NCBI GenBank assembly: GCA_017539905.1
Contig: JAFYBZ010000034.1
Coordinates: 1 to 57,963, forward strand
DNA from: Clostridia bacterium
Lineage (GTDB): Bacteria > Bacillota > Clostridia > TANB77 > UBA1234
Length of the DNA stretch: 57,963 bases
Reading direction: 5' to 3'
Position 1 is the stretch's first letter, and each line of letters opens with the position of its first letter. The notes under the pieces were generated by a model, which saw only the letters and a program-made list of their open reading frames with translations, ran no database searches and was not told the origin of the DNA. Both the position numbers and the translations under genes were made by a program. Shown one piece after another: positions 45,410 through 54,354 of this stretch.

Positions 45410-47986
45410 TTAGCCATTATCTCCTGAACCGGCTTCTATTTTTTCATAACTAACTACAATTTCAATATCTTTCTTAACTGTTATCTTTCCTTTTGGACTA
45501 GTAGCTATTATATAATCATCATCTTCAAACTTTTCTACAGTGTATTCAGTTCCATAATCAACGGTTTCAGTTTTAGGTAGGGTTATACCAGATAAAGCTT
45601 CACCATCCCATTCGTACTTAATTGTACATTGTATAATTGAATAGCTTACTACTATTTCAACATCTGATTCTATTGTTATTTTACCATTTTCCGAAGTAGC
45701 TATATCATATCCGTCTTTATCAAATGTTTTAACTGTATATTTAGTTCCAGCATCAACTTTTTCTGGTCCTGGTAAATTAACACCGCTTAATGCATCATCT
45801 TGCCATACATATGTAATAGTAAATTGTTCAGCTGGCTCATCAGCTTCCCAAGAAATCCATACCGTTATATCCATAGTTACTTTAAATGAACTTCCTTCGC
45901 TAGAAGAGAATGTGTATCCAGATTTTGATGGTAATACTACATTATATGTTGTTCCATCATTTACTTTAACATCAGATTGTAAAGTAACTCCATCAAGTGC
46001 ATTTCCATCTTTCCATGCATAATGAACAGTAAATTGTTGTGTTGGATTCTGTGTAGCAGATAAAGTAAATATCATATCACTTGTAACTTTACTAATTTTT
46101 TGTCCTGCAGTATAAGATGTGCTTCCACGTGTAATCTTAATTGTATATCCATCAAGTTTTAAAGATGTAGGTATTGTGTATGAAGCGCCTGATTCAACTG
46201 TTGTTTTAGATGGTGTAGTTACACCTGGATTTGTTCCACTCCATGTATACGAAATTGAATATTTTGTTGTTTCTTGATTGTCTATATTCTTTCCATTCTT
46301 ATATTCACTATTGTGAGATAATCCTTGGAATATAATGAATGCTTTATTTGTTTTATCAATATAAGTTCTATCACCTTTTGCAAATTTAACATCAGATAAT
46401 TTGCTTTCTACAGTAACTTCATCAAATTTAACAGCGCCATTTTTATCTTCACTTACATCAACAACTACTATTGAATATTCTTTGTATGTCTTCTCATTTG
46501 CACTTGTAAAGTAATCTGTATATTTTGAATCATCAGCATATTTAACTGTTTGATCTCCCGCTTTAGTACCGTCAACTGCAACTATTACATTAACACTACC
46601 ATCTAGCATTGATGTTGCATAGCTCTTAACTAGTTTAACTACATCATCATCTTTAGTATAAGCAGCAAGTGTACCTTCAGTAAAGTCTTTAGATTTAGAA
46701 CTTACTTCATATTTCTTCTTTCCAAAATATACATAGTCAACTTTGCTTGAAGATGTAATATCATCTACGATTCCAAACAAGTTGTCACTGCTTGAACCAG
46801 AAGAACTTGATGAAGATGCTTTGCCCTTTTTGATTGTATCGTCTATATCAATATCCTTAAATATAGCAAATACACAATTTGTACTATCTATAATAATTCT
46901 ATCAGCTTTTACAAATTTAACACTATCTAAACCTTGACCCTCTTTAGTAACTTTATCGAATGTGATTGTACCATCATCGTCATCAACATCACAATTAACT
47001 TTGATGAAAGTATAATATTTATATTTTGAAACATTTGTAGAATTGCTAACATCAAATGTTGTGTTGTCTTTATATGTAATAACATTACCATCAACTTTAG
47101 AAATAACTTTAGCTGAGTCTAAATCACTTGCTGAATAGCTTAAAGCAATTTCGATTTCATCATCTTTCTTAGTGTCATTATATCCAATAACTCTATCTTC
47201 ATACTCTTCTAATTTTGATAACTTAAAAGTCTTAGAGCCTAATAAAGAAACAACTAATTGCTCTTTCTTAACCCCACTAATTTTTACATAGTAATCTTCA
47301 TCGTCGTCATCAACCAAATCTACTATGCCAAAATTCTTTGGTGTTTTTTCAGCAGCTTCTTTTTGAGCTTTTTCTTCTTGAGCCTTCTTTTCAGCATCAG
47401 CTGCAGCTTGCTCATTTTCTTGTTTAACAACCATGTTATATAAAGCTATAGCAACTTCTCCACGAGGTGCTGGGCTATTAACATCTGTATAAGTAACATC
47501 CTTTAATAAGCCTTGAACTTGTGCTTCTGTCATATAACCTGTAGGCCATGTCTTATCTGTCATTGTTTTTTCTTTGCCCATTGCGCAAAGAATCATTTTC
47601 ATAACTTCAGCATAAGAAACACTTTTATCTGGTTTAAATGTTCCATCAGGATAACCAACAACAATAGCATTATCTGAAGCTGTTTTAACATATGAATAGA
47701 ACCATTTTGTTTGATCAACATCTGGGAATTTTGTTAAAACAACATTAGTAACATTTTGAAGTTTAAGTCCTTCAACAATTAATTTACACATTTGAGCACG
47801 TGTAACAGGATTTGCTGGCTTAAATGTGCCATCATCATATCCATCTACGATTTTCTTGTTTGTAAGTTTTTCAACCGCTGCATCATATTTTGTTCCAACA
47901 GTATCTGGAAACTTTGATACAGCAAATGCACTTGAAACAAGCATAACAATTAGTAAAATGCTAAAAATTGCAATAAGCTTTTTCAT
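45410..47986 (-). CDS. S-layer-homology surface protein with C-terminal beta repeats
   Basis: 858 residues. Signal peptide (MKKLIAIFSILLIVMLVSSAFA), then three SLH units: FPDTVGTKYDAAVEKL to RAQMCKLIVEGL (26-74), FPDVDQTKWFYSYVKT to YAEVMKMILCAMG (87-137), and a shorter one with YTDVNSPAPRGEVAIALY (165-184). SLH domains bind pyruvylated secondary wall polymers. A charged helical linker and two Asp/Lys-rich domains follow, then four to five related repeats in the last 270 residues with the pattern W-G-x-x-LSG-x-LP...V-x-x-GT-x-Y. The frame is open to 48124, but the ATG at 47986 has AGGGGGA. The polysaccharide pyruvyl transferase in this window could be relevant to anchoring, which is inference. 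Confidence 0.92.
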   Translation of the reverse strand: MKKLIAIFSILLIVMLVSSAFAVSKFPDTVGTKYDAAVEKLTNKKIVDGYDDGTFKPANPVTRAQMCKLIVEGLKLQNVTNVVLTKFPDVDQTKWFYSYVKTASDNAIVVGYPDGTFKPDKSVSYAEVMKMILCAMGKEKTMTDKTWPTGYMTEAQVQGLLKDVTYTDVNSPAPRGEVAIALYNMVVKQENEQAAADAEKKAQEEKAQKEAAEKTPKNFGIVDLVDDDDEDYYVKISGVKKEQLVVSLLGSKTFKLSKLEEYEDRVIGYNDTKKDDEIEIALSYSASDLDSAKVISKVDGNVITYKDNTTFDVSNSTNVSKYKYYTFIKVNCDVDDDDGTITFDKVTKEGQGLDSVKFVKADRIIIDSTNCVFAIFKDIDIDDTIKKGKASSSSSSGSSSDNLFGIVDDITSSSKVDYVYFGKKKYEVSSKSKDFTEGTLAAYTKDDDVVKLVKSYATSMLDGSVNVIVAVDGTKAGDQTVKYADDSKYTDYFTSANEKTYKEYSIVVVDVSEDKNGAVKFDEVTVESKLSDVKFAKGDRTYIDKTNKAFIIFQGLSHNSEYKNGKNIDNQETTKYSISYTWSGTNPGVTTPSKTTVESGASYTIPTSLKLDGYTIKITRGSTSYTAGQKISKVTSDMIFTLSATQNPTQQFTVHYAWKDGNALDGVTLQSDVKVNDGTTYNVVLPSKSGYTFSSSEGSSFKVTMDITVWISWEADEPAEQFTITYVWQDDALSGVNLPGPEKVDAGTKYTVKTFDKDGYDIATSENGKITIESDVEIVVSYSIIQCTIKYEWDGEALSGITLPKTETVDYGTEYTVEKFEDDDYIIATSPKGKITVKKDIEIVVSYEKIEAGSGDNG

Positions 47987-48054
47987 AAAATTATCCCCCT
48001 GTAAAAATGAAATATTTTTGTATTTTAGTCTATAAATAAGACTATAAAACGAAC

Positions 48055-48096
48055 AAAAAGGTTTTAATAAAGAATACTTTATTAAAACCTTTTTTA
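48055..48096 (-). terminator. Intrinsic terminator of the 48130-49146 operon
   Basis: A 15-bp stem (AAAGGTTTTAATAAAG type) with a TATT/AATA loop and T-runs on both strands. Confidence 0.9.
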
Positions 48097-48129
48097 TTAT
48101 AACAATATTACAAATAAAATACAAGAATA

Positions 48130-48348
48130 TTACAACAAAGATTTATAAACTTCGTCAAGTCTATTATCTATGCTTGTTAAGGTGTCTTTAACTGCATTTA
48201 TGTTGCCTTCTAATTCTTCATTTTTTATAGAATAGTATTTTGAAAGCATGCATTTATCAAAATCTGAAAGGCTATCAAAAGAAACTAAACCTTGATCAAA
48301 ATTTCTTCCAAGTTCAAATACTTTTTCTCTATCATAATAGTTGTTCAT
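48130..48348 (-). CDS. Small hypothetical protein, helical
   Basis: 72 residues, predicted helical with a coiled-coil-like end (NINAVKDTLTSIDNRLDEVYKSLL). It starts 12 bp after the 261-residue gene, with GGAGG in between, and ends before a strong terminator, so the two form an operon. Family unknown. Confidence 0.7.
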   Translation of the reverse strand: MNNYYDREKVFELGRNFDQGLVSFDSLSDFDKCMLSKYYSIKNEELEGNINAVKDTLTSIDNRLDEVYKSLL

Positions 48349-48360
48349 ATTAACCTCCTA

Positions 48361-49146
48361 TTACATATTCTCATATTTATTTAACACTCTAGTCATCTTA
48401 TCTGATGCTAAATTTATTTTTTCAACAACTTTATTTTCTAATGCTTTATAGTTTTTATATTCATCTGCTTTTTGATTAGATGCATTTTGTTTTGCAAGAA
48501 TATCATCTAATGATGGAACACATGGTGTATAGGCTTCACCATTTAGATTTTTAAATGAATACTTTTTATAATCTGAATAACATTCTGAAATATTATCTAG
48601 TGAAACAATTCCAATGTCTTTTGTAGAATTGTTAAACGCAATTACTGCATCTTTTTTACTAAATGTATCATTATCATCAATTACTTCAACTGTAACATTC
48701 TTGTCTTTCTTTGTAGGTGAAAACGACATGAATTTGCTTTCAATTCCATGAACGTCATTTTCATCAAGGCAAGAAATAACATCTTTGTAATTAACTCCAT
48801 TAGCAAACAATCCAACAACACTATCATCTACAACAATTGATGTTTGATAACCAGAAAGATTATCTACTTTATTGTATGGGAAAGTACATTTAAACATATA
48901 ATCCGAACTTAAACTTGGAGCATTATCATTCAAAAATGATACAAGTCCATTATAAGTACCAATGTCTTGTTTAATCTTGTCTTCATAATAAATTTTACTT
49001 CTTGTAAAATTATTAATTTGCTTAATCGTTAGATTAAGCTTTGAAGAGTTTTTAAGATTATACTTTGCCTTCTCAAGACCTGATTTATTTAGATTAATTC
49101 TATATTCTAATTCATTTGCTTTTTGAAGAATCTTCTCTCTATTCAT
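48361..49146 (-). CDS. Hypothetical protein with N-terminal coiled coil
   Basis: 261 residues, soluble. An N-terminal helical segment (REKILQKANELEYRINLNKS, to about 65) is followed by a globular part with two Cys and a C-terminal helix (YKALENKVVEKINLASDKM). Gene start ATG with AAGGAG. The coiled-coil/globe/coiled-coil layout is vaguely like small secretion- or cytoskeleton-associated proteins, but no family is recognised and there is no signal peptide. Confidence 0.7.
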   Translation of the reverse strand: MNREKILQKANELEYRINLNKSGLEKAKYNLKNSSKLNLTIKQINNFTRSKIYYEDKIKQDIGTYNGLVSFLNDNAPSLSSDYMFKCTFPYNKVDNLSGYQTSIVVDDSVVGLFANGVNYKDVISCLDENDVHGIESKFMSFSPTKKDKNVTVEVIDDNDTFSKKDAVIAFNNSTKDIGIVSLDNISECYSDYKKYSFKNLNGEAYTPCVPSLDDILAKQNASNQKADEYKNYKALENKVVEKINLASDKMTRVLNKYENM

Positions 49147-49268
49147 CTAAATCTCCTTCTCATTCGTATAATATTTCCATACTAATTCAATATATATTTT
49201 ATAATAATTTCCAAAATCATAAGTGATTGTAACTAATTCTTAATCAAATTATAACAATTCTGGAACGT

Positions 49269-49295
49269 AAAAAAGCCGGGCATACGCCCAGCTTT
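49269..49295 (-). terminator. Intrinsic terminator of the lipoprotein gene
   Basis: AAAGC.GGGC stem around GTAT, with TTTTTT on the minus strand, directly after the stop. Confidence 0.88.
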
Positions 49296-49774
49296 CAATT
49301 CACATCAAATTCTTCCCCATTGTATATGGTAGGTTTTGCGTCCCTGTCCAGAAGTACTGTTATGCCAGCAGTTTTATGCCCAGACACATACAGATACTCG
49401 ACTCTGTATTTTGTGTCCACATAAATGCTTTCCACTCCCATAGGGCCTTTTGAATCTCCAACCTTTTTGAAACTCATAAGGATTTCTTTCGGGTCGTTTT
49501 CCCCAGGAAACTCACCTTCATAAACAAGAGGTTTTCCATCATCATCAACCAGAACGGTTATTGCCTCTTTCCAATGTCCAGTACAATACAGATACTCCAC
49601 CTTGGTATCCTTATTTGCGAAAATCTTTTGCTGTCCCAACGGACCGTCCGCATAACCAACATGGACAAATTCAGTAAGATAATTGTAAGGATTCTTATAC
49701 TCCAGAGAGTCCGAACATCCAGCCAGCAAACAAACAACAGAGACCAGAACGAGAATTAATACAAACCGTTTCAT
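49295..49774 (-). CDS. Lipoprotein with two DUF6440-like repeats
   Basis: 159 residues. A lipoprotein signal peptide ends in the lipobox LLAGC (Cys 20). Two tandem units follow: VGYADGPLGQQKIF...VEYLYCTGHWKEAITVLVDDDGKPL and VGDSKGPMGVESIY...VEYLYVSGHKTAGITVLLDRDAKP. The YLY...G..LLDxDGKP pattern is that of DUF6440, a small Firmicutes domain of unknown function. No enzymatic residues can be named. The leader contains a possible short upstream frame and a clear promoter. Confidence 0.82.
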   Translation of the reverse strand: MKRFVLILVLVSVVCLLAGCSDSLEYKNPYNYLTEFVHVGYADGPLGQQKIFANKDTKVEYLYCTGHWKEAITVLVDDDGKPLVYEGEFPGENDPKEILMSFKKVGDSKGPMGVESIYVDTKYRVEYLYVSGHKTAGITVLLDRDAKPTIYNGEEFDVN

Positions 49775-49803
49775 AATTATAACCTTCCTTTCATGATTGG
49801 TTT

Positions 49804-49830
49804 TTATGTTTTGTTATAACCAGAAAACAC
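49804..49830 (-). other. Possible 8-residue upstream ORF in the lipoprotein leader
   Basis: GTG TTT TCT GGT TAT AAC AAA ACA TAA, with AAGGAGG at seven bases upstream. It contains a small CCAG/CTGG hairpin. It lies between the promoter and the lipoprotein ribosome site. It could be a leader peptide or chance. Confidence 0.35.
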
Positions 49831-49863
49831 TGGATTACCTCCTTTTCATTAACCTGCTCTTAT

Positions 49864-49892
49864 ATTATACCAAATTCTTATGTAAACTTCAA
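49864..49892 (-). promoter_or_regulatory. Promoter of the lipoprotein gene
   Basis: TTGAAG at 49892-49887, a 17-nt spacer and TATAAT at 49869-49864 on the minus strand. Confidence 0.75.
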
Positions 49893-49934
49893 CAATTAAG
49901 CAATCTTTTTATATAATAATTTAGCTTTTTTCGT

Positions 49935-49968
49935 ACAAAAAACGCGAAGTTCGAATGAACTTCGCGTT
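49935..49968 (-). terminator. Intrinsic terminator of the activase-related gene
   Basis: 12-bp perfect stem (AACGCGAAGTTC and GAACTTCGCGTT), followed by TTTTTTG on the minus strand. Confidence 0.93.
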
Positions 49969-49972
49969 TAAA

Positions 49973-52900
49973 TTACTTTTTCATATTATCCTTAGCTTGT
50001 GCCATCATTAATTTAATTCTATTGAATTGGTTTGTCTCTGATGCACCTGGATCATAATCAATTGGTGATATGTTTGCATCAGGATACTTAGCACGAATTG
50101 TTTTGATTACTCCTTTACCAACTACGTGATTTGGAAGACATGCAAATGGTTGAACGCAAACTATATTTGGAATTCCATGCTCAATGTATTCGCACATTTC
50201 TGCTGTTAAGAACCAACCTTCACCTGTTTGGTTACCAATAGATAGGATGTCTTTTACTTTCTTTTCTAGTTCCCAAATATTTGGTGTTTGCATATAGCCT
50301 TTTTTAGATTCAGCTAATGCTTTATTAATAGGTCTTTCTAAAATGTCCATCAACTTGATTACTATTCTAAATATACTAGATAATTTTCTATCTCTATTTA
50401 ACAATGTATTATTTGTAATCTTGTGTGTACAAATGAATTTTAAAAATCCCATGAAGTCAGGATTTACTACTTCAGCGCCTTCTTCTTCCAATTTCTCAAC
50501 AATATGGTTGTTTCCATATGGATGATATTTAATAAGTACTTCACCAACAATTCCTACTCTTGGTTTTTCTTCGCTAAAATCTACTTCGATTGTTTCAAAA
50601 TCTTCAACTAATTCATGAACTGTTCTCTTAAAGTCCTTATATGTTCCTTTTCTCATGATGTCTTTACATTTTTCCATCCACTTTTCATACTTCTTTTGTG
50701 TATCGCCTTTATGTACTTCATAAGCTCTATTTCTTAAAGTAACCTTTTGAATTAAGTCACCCATCATTACACATTTTAAAAGTACTTCTAAAAGTTTTAT
50801 ATCAAATTTAAATCCATCATTCTTTTCAAGTCCAACTACATTAAATGAAATAACCGGTACATTAGGATATCCTGCATCACGAAGAGCTTTACGTATAAAT
50901 CCAATATAGTTAGTTGCTCTACAGCCACCACCTGTTTGTGACATTATTAAAGCTGTTTTATTAGGATCATATTTTCCACTTTCTAATGCTTCTATCATTT
51001 GGCCTACTGTTAATATTGATGGATAACAAGCATCATTATTAACATACTTAAGTCCAATTTCAACTGTGTGTTCTGTGCAATCATCAAGAACTTTGAAATT
51101 ATAACCAGCAGCATTCATTCCAGCTTCTAAAAGTTCAAAATGAATTGGAATCATTTGAGGACATAGTATTGTATATCCTTCTTCTTTCATTTGTTTTGTA
51201 TATCTAATCTTGTTAATTGCGTAGTCGCCTTTTGCTTCTTGCTTTTTAAGTTCTATTCTCTTATTCATTGAAGCAAGTAGTGAACGAATTCTAATTCTAA
51301 TCGCACCTAAGTTGTTTACTTCATCAATTTTAATTAGAGTATACATGTTGTTGTAACTCTTTAATATTTCTTCAACTTGGTCTGTTGTAACAGCATCAAC
51401 ACCACAGCCAAATGAATTTAGTTGAATCATTTCTAGGTTATCATGCTTACCAACAAAGTCTGCTGCAGAATATAGTCTTGAATGGAATACCCATTGATTT
51501 ACAACTCTTATTGAGTCTTTTAATTCACCCATATCTGCGATTGAATCTTCTGAAAGAACACAAAGTCCAAGTGAATTAATCAATGTATCAATTCCGTGAT
51601 TTATTTCTGGATCAACATGATAAGGACGACCAGCTAAAACGATTCCTTTTAAATCATTATCATCAATATACTTTAAGTATTCTTTACCTTTATTTCTTAC
51701 ATCTTCTTTATACTTTTGATATTCTTCCTCAGCAGCTTGTGCAGCCTCTTCTACTTCTTTTTTAGAAAGCTTGTATTCTTTAAACAAGTCATTTTCTAAT
51801 ACAACTTTAACTAAATTCTTTAAATCATCTAAAGGCAAGAACGGATTAATATATTTAACTTTCTTTAAATTTTCAACATTGTTTTTCAATACTTCTGAAT
51901 AAGAAATAACTATTGGGCAGTTATAATGGTTTTCTGCCTTTTCTTCTTCTTTTCTAGAGTATTGTACGCAAGGATAAAATATTGTTTGAATTCCATTTGC
52001 AATCAAACTTTCTATATGACCATGAGCAAGTTTTGCTGGATAGCATACACTTTCTGATGGCATACTTTCCATACCTTTTTCATAAGTCTTACGTGTAGAT
52101 TTTTCAGAAACAATTACTCTAAATCCAAGTTTAGTTAAGAATGTGAACCAGAAAGGATAATCTTCATACATATTAAGTACTCTTGGTATTCCAATTACTC
52201 CACGTTTTGCTTCAGATTCTTCTAATGGCTTATAGTAATTAAATAGTCTTTCGTTTTTATATTTATACATATTAGGAAGCTCGCCAGCTTTTGTTGCTTC
52301 TCCGCTTCCTTTTTCACATCTATTACCAGAAATAAATCTCTTACCATTTTCAAAAATATTTATTGTTAGCAAGCAATTATTTTCACATCTTCCACATCTT
52401 GCATGTGAAGTTTTAATAGTAAGATTATCTATTTGTTCTGCATTTGAAATTGTTGAATGGTATTCCATATCTAGATTACTTTCATATTGCTCCTTTGAAA
52501 GTAACGCCATTCCATATGCACCCATTAGTCCTGCTATGTCAGGTCTAATTACATTTTTACCAACTATTTTTTCAAATGCACGAAGTACTGCATCGTTATA
52601 GAAAGTTCCACCTTGAACTACTATATGGTCACCAAGCACTTCTGTATTTCTTACTTTCATAACTTTTTGAATTGCATTTTTTATTACTGAGTATGAAAGA
52701 CCCGCAGAAATATCTCCAACAGTGAAGCCTTCCTTTTGTGCTTGTTTAATTTTTGAATTCATAAACACTGTACATCTTGAGCCTAAATCAACTGGTCTCT
52801 TTGATGCTAAAGCTTCTTTTACGAAATCTTGAATTGATATATTAAGTGACTTAGCATATGTTTCAATAAAAGATCCACAACCAGATGAACATGCTTCGTT

Positions 52901-54226
52901 AAGCATGATATTATCTATTGCACCATCTTTTATTTTTATATACTTCATATCTTGTCCGCCAATGTCGACAATAGCAGTACATTCGGGCTCAAAATATTTT
53001 GCAGCTGTATAGTGTGCAATTGTTTCAATTTCATTTAGGTCAACATTTAATGCTGTTTGAATTAATTTTTCACCATAACCAGTTACACCTGAATATCTTA
53101 GCTTTGCTTTAGGTGGCATCATGCGATATAAATCTTTAAGCATATTCATAACACTACGAAGTGGATTTCCCTCGTTACTTCCGTATTGTGAATATAGTAG
53201 TTTTCCATCTCTATCTATCAATACTACTTTAGTAGTTGTAGAGCCTGCATCAATACCTAAGTAGCAGTCTCCTTCATAACCTTCTAGGGTTCCTTTTTCT
53301 ACTTTATCTTTTTCATGTCTTTCTTTGAATTCTTTGTATTCTTTTTCATCCTTAAATAAAACTTCGATTGACTCAGACATGTCTTCTTTATAATTCTTTA
53401 AATCTCCCACTCTCTTTGCTAAATCATTCGATGTAATTGGTTCCATATCACAAGAATCAATCGCTGCACCTTTAGCAACTAGTAGATGTGCATCCTCTGG
53501 AACAATAACTTCATCTGGTGTTAGATTTAATGTCTCAATAAATCTTTTACGAAGCTCTGGTAAATAATTTAAAGGGCCACCCAAGAATGCAACATTACCA
53601 CGAATTGGTCTTCCACATGCTAGACCTGAGATTGTTTGATTTACTACAGCTTGGAATATTGAAACAGAAATATCTTCTTTTGCTGCGCCTTCATTTAAAA
53701 GTGGCTGAATATCTGTCTTTGCAAAAACTCCACAACGAGATGCAATTGGATATATTGTTTTGAAGTTTTTAGCATATTCATTAAGTCCCATTGTATCTGT
53801 GCTTAAAAGTGATGCCATTTGATCTAGAAATGCACCTGTACCTCCAGCGCATGTACCATTCATACGCTGCTCAATAGACTTGCCAAAGTAGATGATTTTT
53901 GCATCTTCTCCGCCAAGTTCTATTACAACATCTGTTTTAGGAATATATTTTTCAACTGCCCTTTTACAAGCTACAACCTCTTGTATAAATGGAACATTTA
54001 AAACTTCAGCAACCTTTAAAGCTCCACTACCTGTCAAGGCAATTGTCATTTCATTTTCCGGAAATTTTTCTATTAACTCATTTAGGACTAAAACCATTGT
54101 TCCACGAGCATCGCTAAAATGTCTTCTATACAATTGGTGAATGACATTAAAATCTTTGTCAAAAACAACTGTTTTTATTGTAGTAGACCCTATGTCTAAT
54201 CCTATATGTAATAATTCTTTGCTCAA
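49973..54226 (-). CDS. 2-hydroxyacyl-CoA dehydratase activase-related protein (two BadF/BcrA ATPase domains + DUF2229)
   Basis: About 1417 residues. Two ASKHA-type ATPase domains are in tandem: GLDIGSTTIKTVVFD at the N-terminus with GTCAGGTGAFLD at 124-135, and GIDAGSTTTKVVLID at about 326 with EACSSGCGSFIE. A Cys-rich DUF2229 region follows (HARCGRCENNCLLT, RCEKG, PSESVCYPAKLAHGH), then a HgdB/DUF2229-type C-terminal half (GRPYHVDPEINHG, NSFGCGVDAVTTDQ, QTGGGCRATNY). Related activases use ATP and a [4Fe-4S] cluster to send a low-potential electron to a dehydratase. The partner for this giant form is not known. Start is TTG at 54226 with AAAAGGAG; the 52 extra codons upstream run through a repeat and terminator and are rejected. 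Confidence 0.9.
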   Translation of the reverse strand: MSKELLHIGLDIGSTTIKTVVFDKDFNVIHQLYRRHFSDARGTMVLVLNELIEKFPENEMTIALTGSGALKVAEVLNVPFIQEVVACKRAVEKYIPKTDVVIELGGEDAKIIYFGKSIEQRMNGTCAGGTGAFLDQMASLLSTDTMGLNEYAKNFKTIYPIASRCGVFAKTDIQPLLNEGAAKEDISVSIFQAVVNQTISGLACGRPIRGNVAFLGGPLNYLPELRKRFIETLNLTPDEVIVPEDAHLLVAKGAAIDSCDMEPITSNDLAKRVGDLKNYKEDMSESIEVLFKDEKEYKEFKERHEKDKVEKGTLEGYEGDCYLGIDAGSTTTKVVLIDRDGKLLYSQYGSNEGNPLRSVMNMLKDLYRMMPPKAKLRYSGVTGYGEKLIQTALNVDLNEIETIAHYTAAKYFEPECTAIVDIGGQDMKYIKIKDGAIDNIMLNEACSSGCGSFIETYAKSLNISIQDFVKEALASKRPVDLGSRCTVFMNSKIKQAQKEGFTVGDISAGLSYSVIKNAIQKVMKVRNTEVLGDHIVVQGGTFYNDAVLRAFEKIVGKNVIRPDIAGLMGAYGMALLSKEQYESNLDMEYHSTISNAEQIDNLTIKTSHARCGRCENNCLLTINIFENGKRFISGNRCEKGSGEATKAGELPNMYKYKNERLFNYYKPLEESEAKRGVIGIPRVLNMYEDYPFWFTFLTKLGFRVIVSEKSTRKTYEKGMESMPSESVCYPAKLAHGHIESLIANGIQTIFYPCVQYSRKEEEKAENHYNCPIVISYSEVLKNNVENLKKVKYINPFLPLDDLKNLVKVVLENDLFKEYKLSKKEVEEAAQAAEEEYQKYKEDVRNKGKEYLKYIDDNDLKGIVLAGRPYHVDPEINHGIDTLINSLGLCVLSEDSIADMGELKDSIRVVNQWVFHSRLYSAADFVGKHDNLEMIQLNSFGCGVDAVTTDQVEEILKSYNNMYTLIKIDEVNNLGAIRIRIRSLLASMNKRIELKKQEAKGDYAINKIRYTKQMKEEGYTILCPQMIPIHFELLEAGMNAAGYNFKVLDDCTEHTVEIGLKYVNNDACYPSILTVGQMIEALESGKYDPNKTALIMSQTGGGCRATNYIGFIRKALRDAGYPNVPVISFNVVGLEKNDGFKFDIKLLEVLLKCVMMGDLIQKVTLRNRAYEVHKGDTQKKYEKWMEKCKDIMRKGTYKDFKRTVHELVEDFETIEVDFSEEKPRVGIVGEVLIKYHPYGNNHIVEKLEEEGAEVVNPDFMGFLKFICTHKITNNTLLNRDRKLSSIFRIVIKLMDILERPINKALAESKKGYMQTPNIWELEKKVKDILSIGNQTGEGWFLTAEMCEYIEHGIPNIVCVQPFACLPNHVVGKGVIKTIRAKYPDANISPIDYDPGASETNQFNRIKLMMAQAKDNMKK

Positions 54227-54247
54227 AATATATCTTCTCCTTTTGGT

Positions 54248-54275
54248 ATATGGCGAATGATAATCGCCGCTACAA
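54248..54275. repeat. Dispersed palindromic element, copy 3 (GGCGA...TCGCC)
   Basis: GGCGA and TCGCC arms with loop ATGATAA, followed by GCTACAA as in copies 1 and 2. It lies between the terminator of the 54355 gene and the ribosome site of the activase gene. Confidence 0.65.
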
Positions 54276-54307
54276 GAAATTCTACCATATTGGGCTAAAA
54301 ATCTCAA

Positions 54308-54343
54308 TAAAAAAGTCGCAGTGCCAACCATGGCGACTGCGAC
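54308..54343 (-). terminator. Intrinsic terminator of the 54355 gene
   Basis: GTCGCAGT with ACTGCGAC and GCCA with TGGC form a stem of about 12 bp with a one-base bulge; T-run on the minus strand. Confidence 0.88.
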
Positions 54344-54354
54344 AAAAGAAAGGG

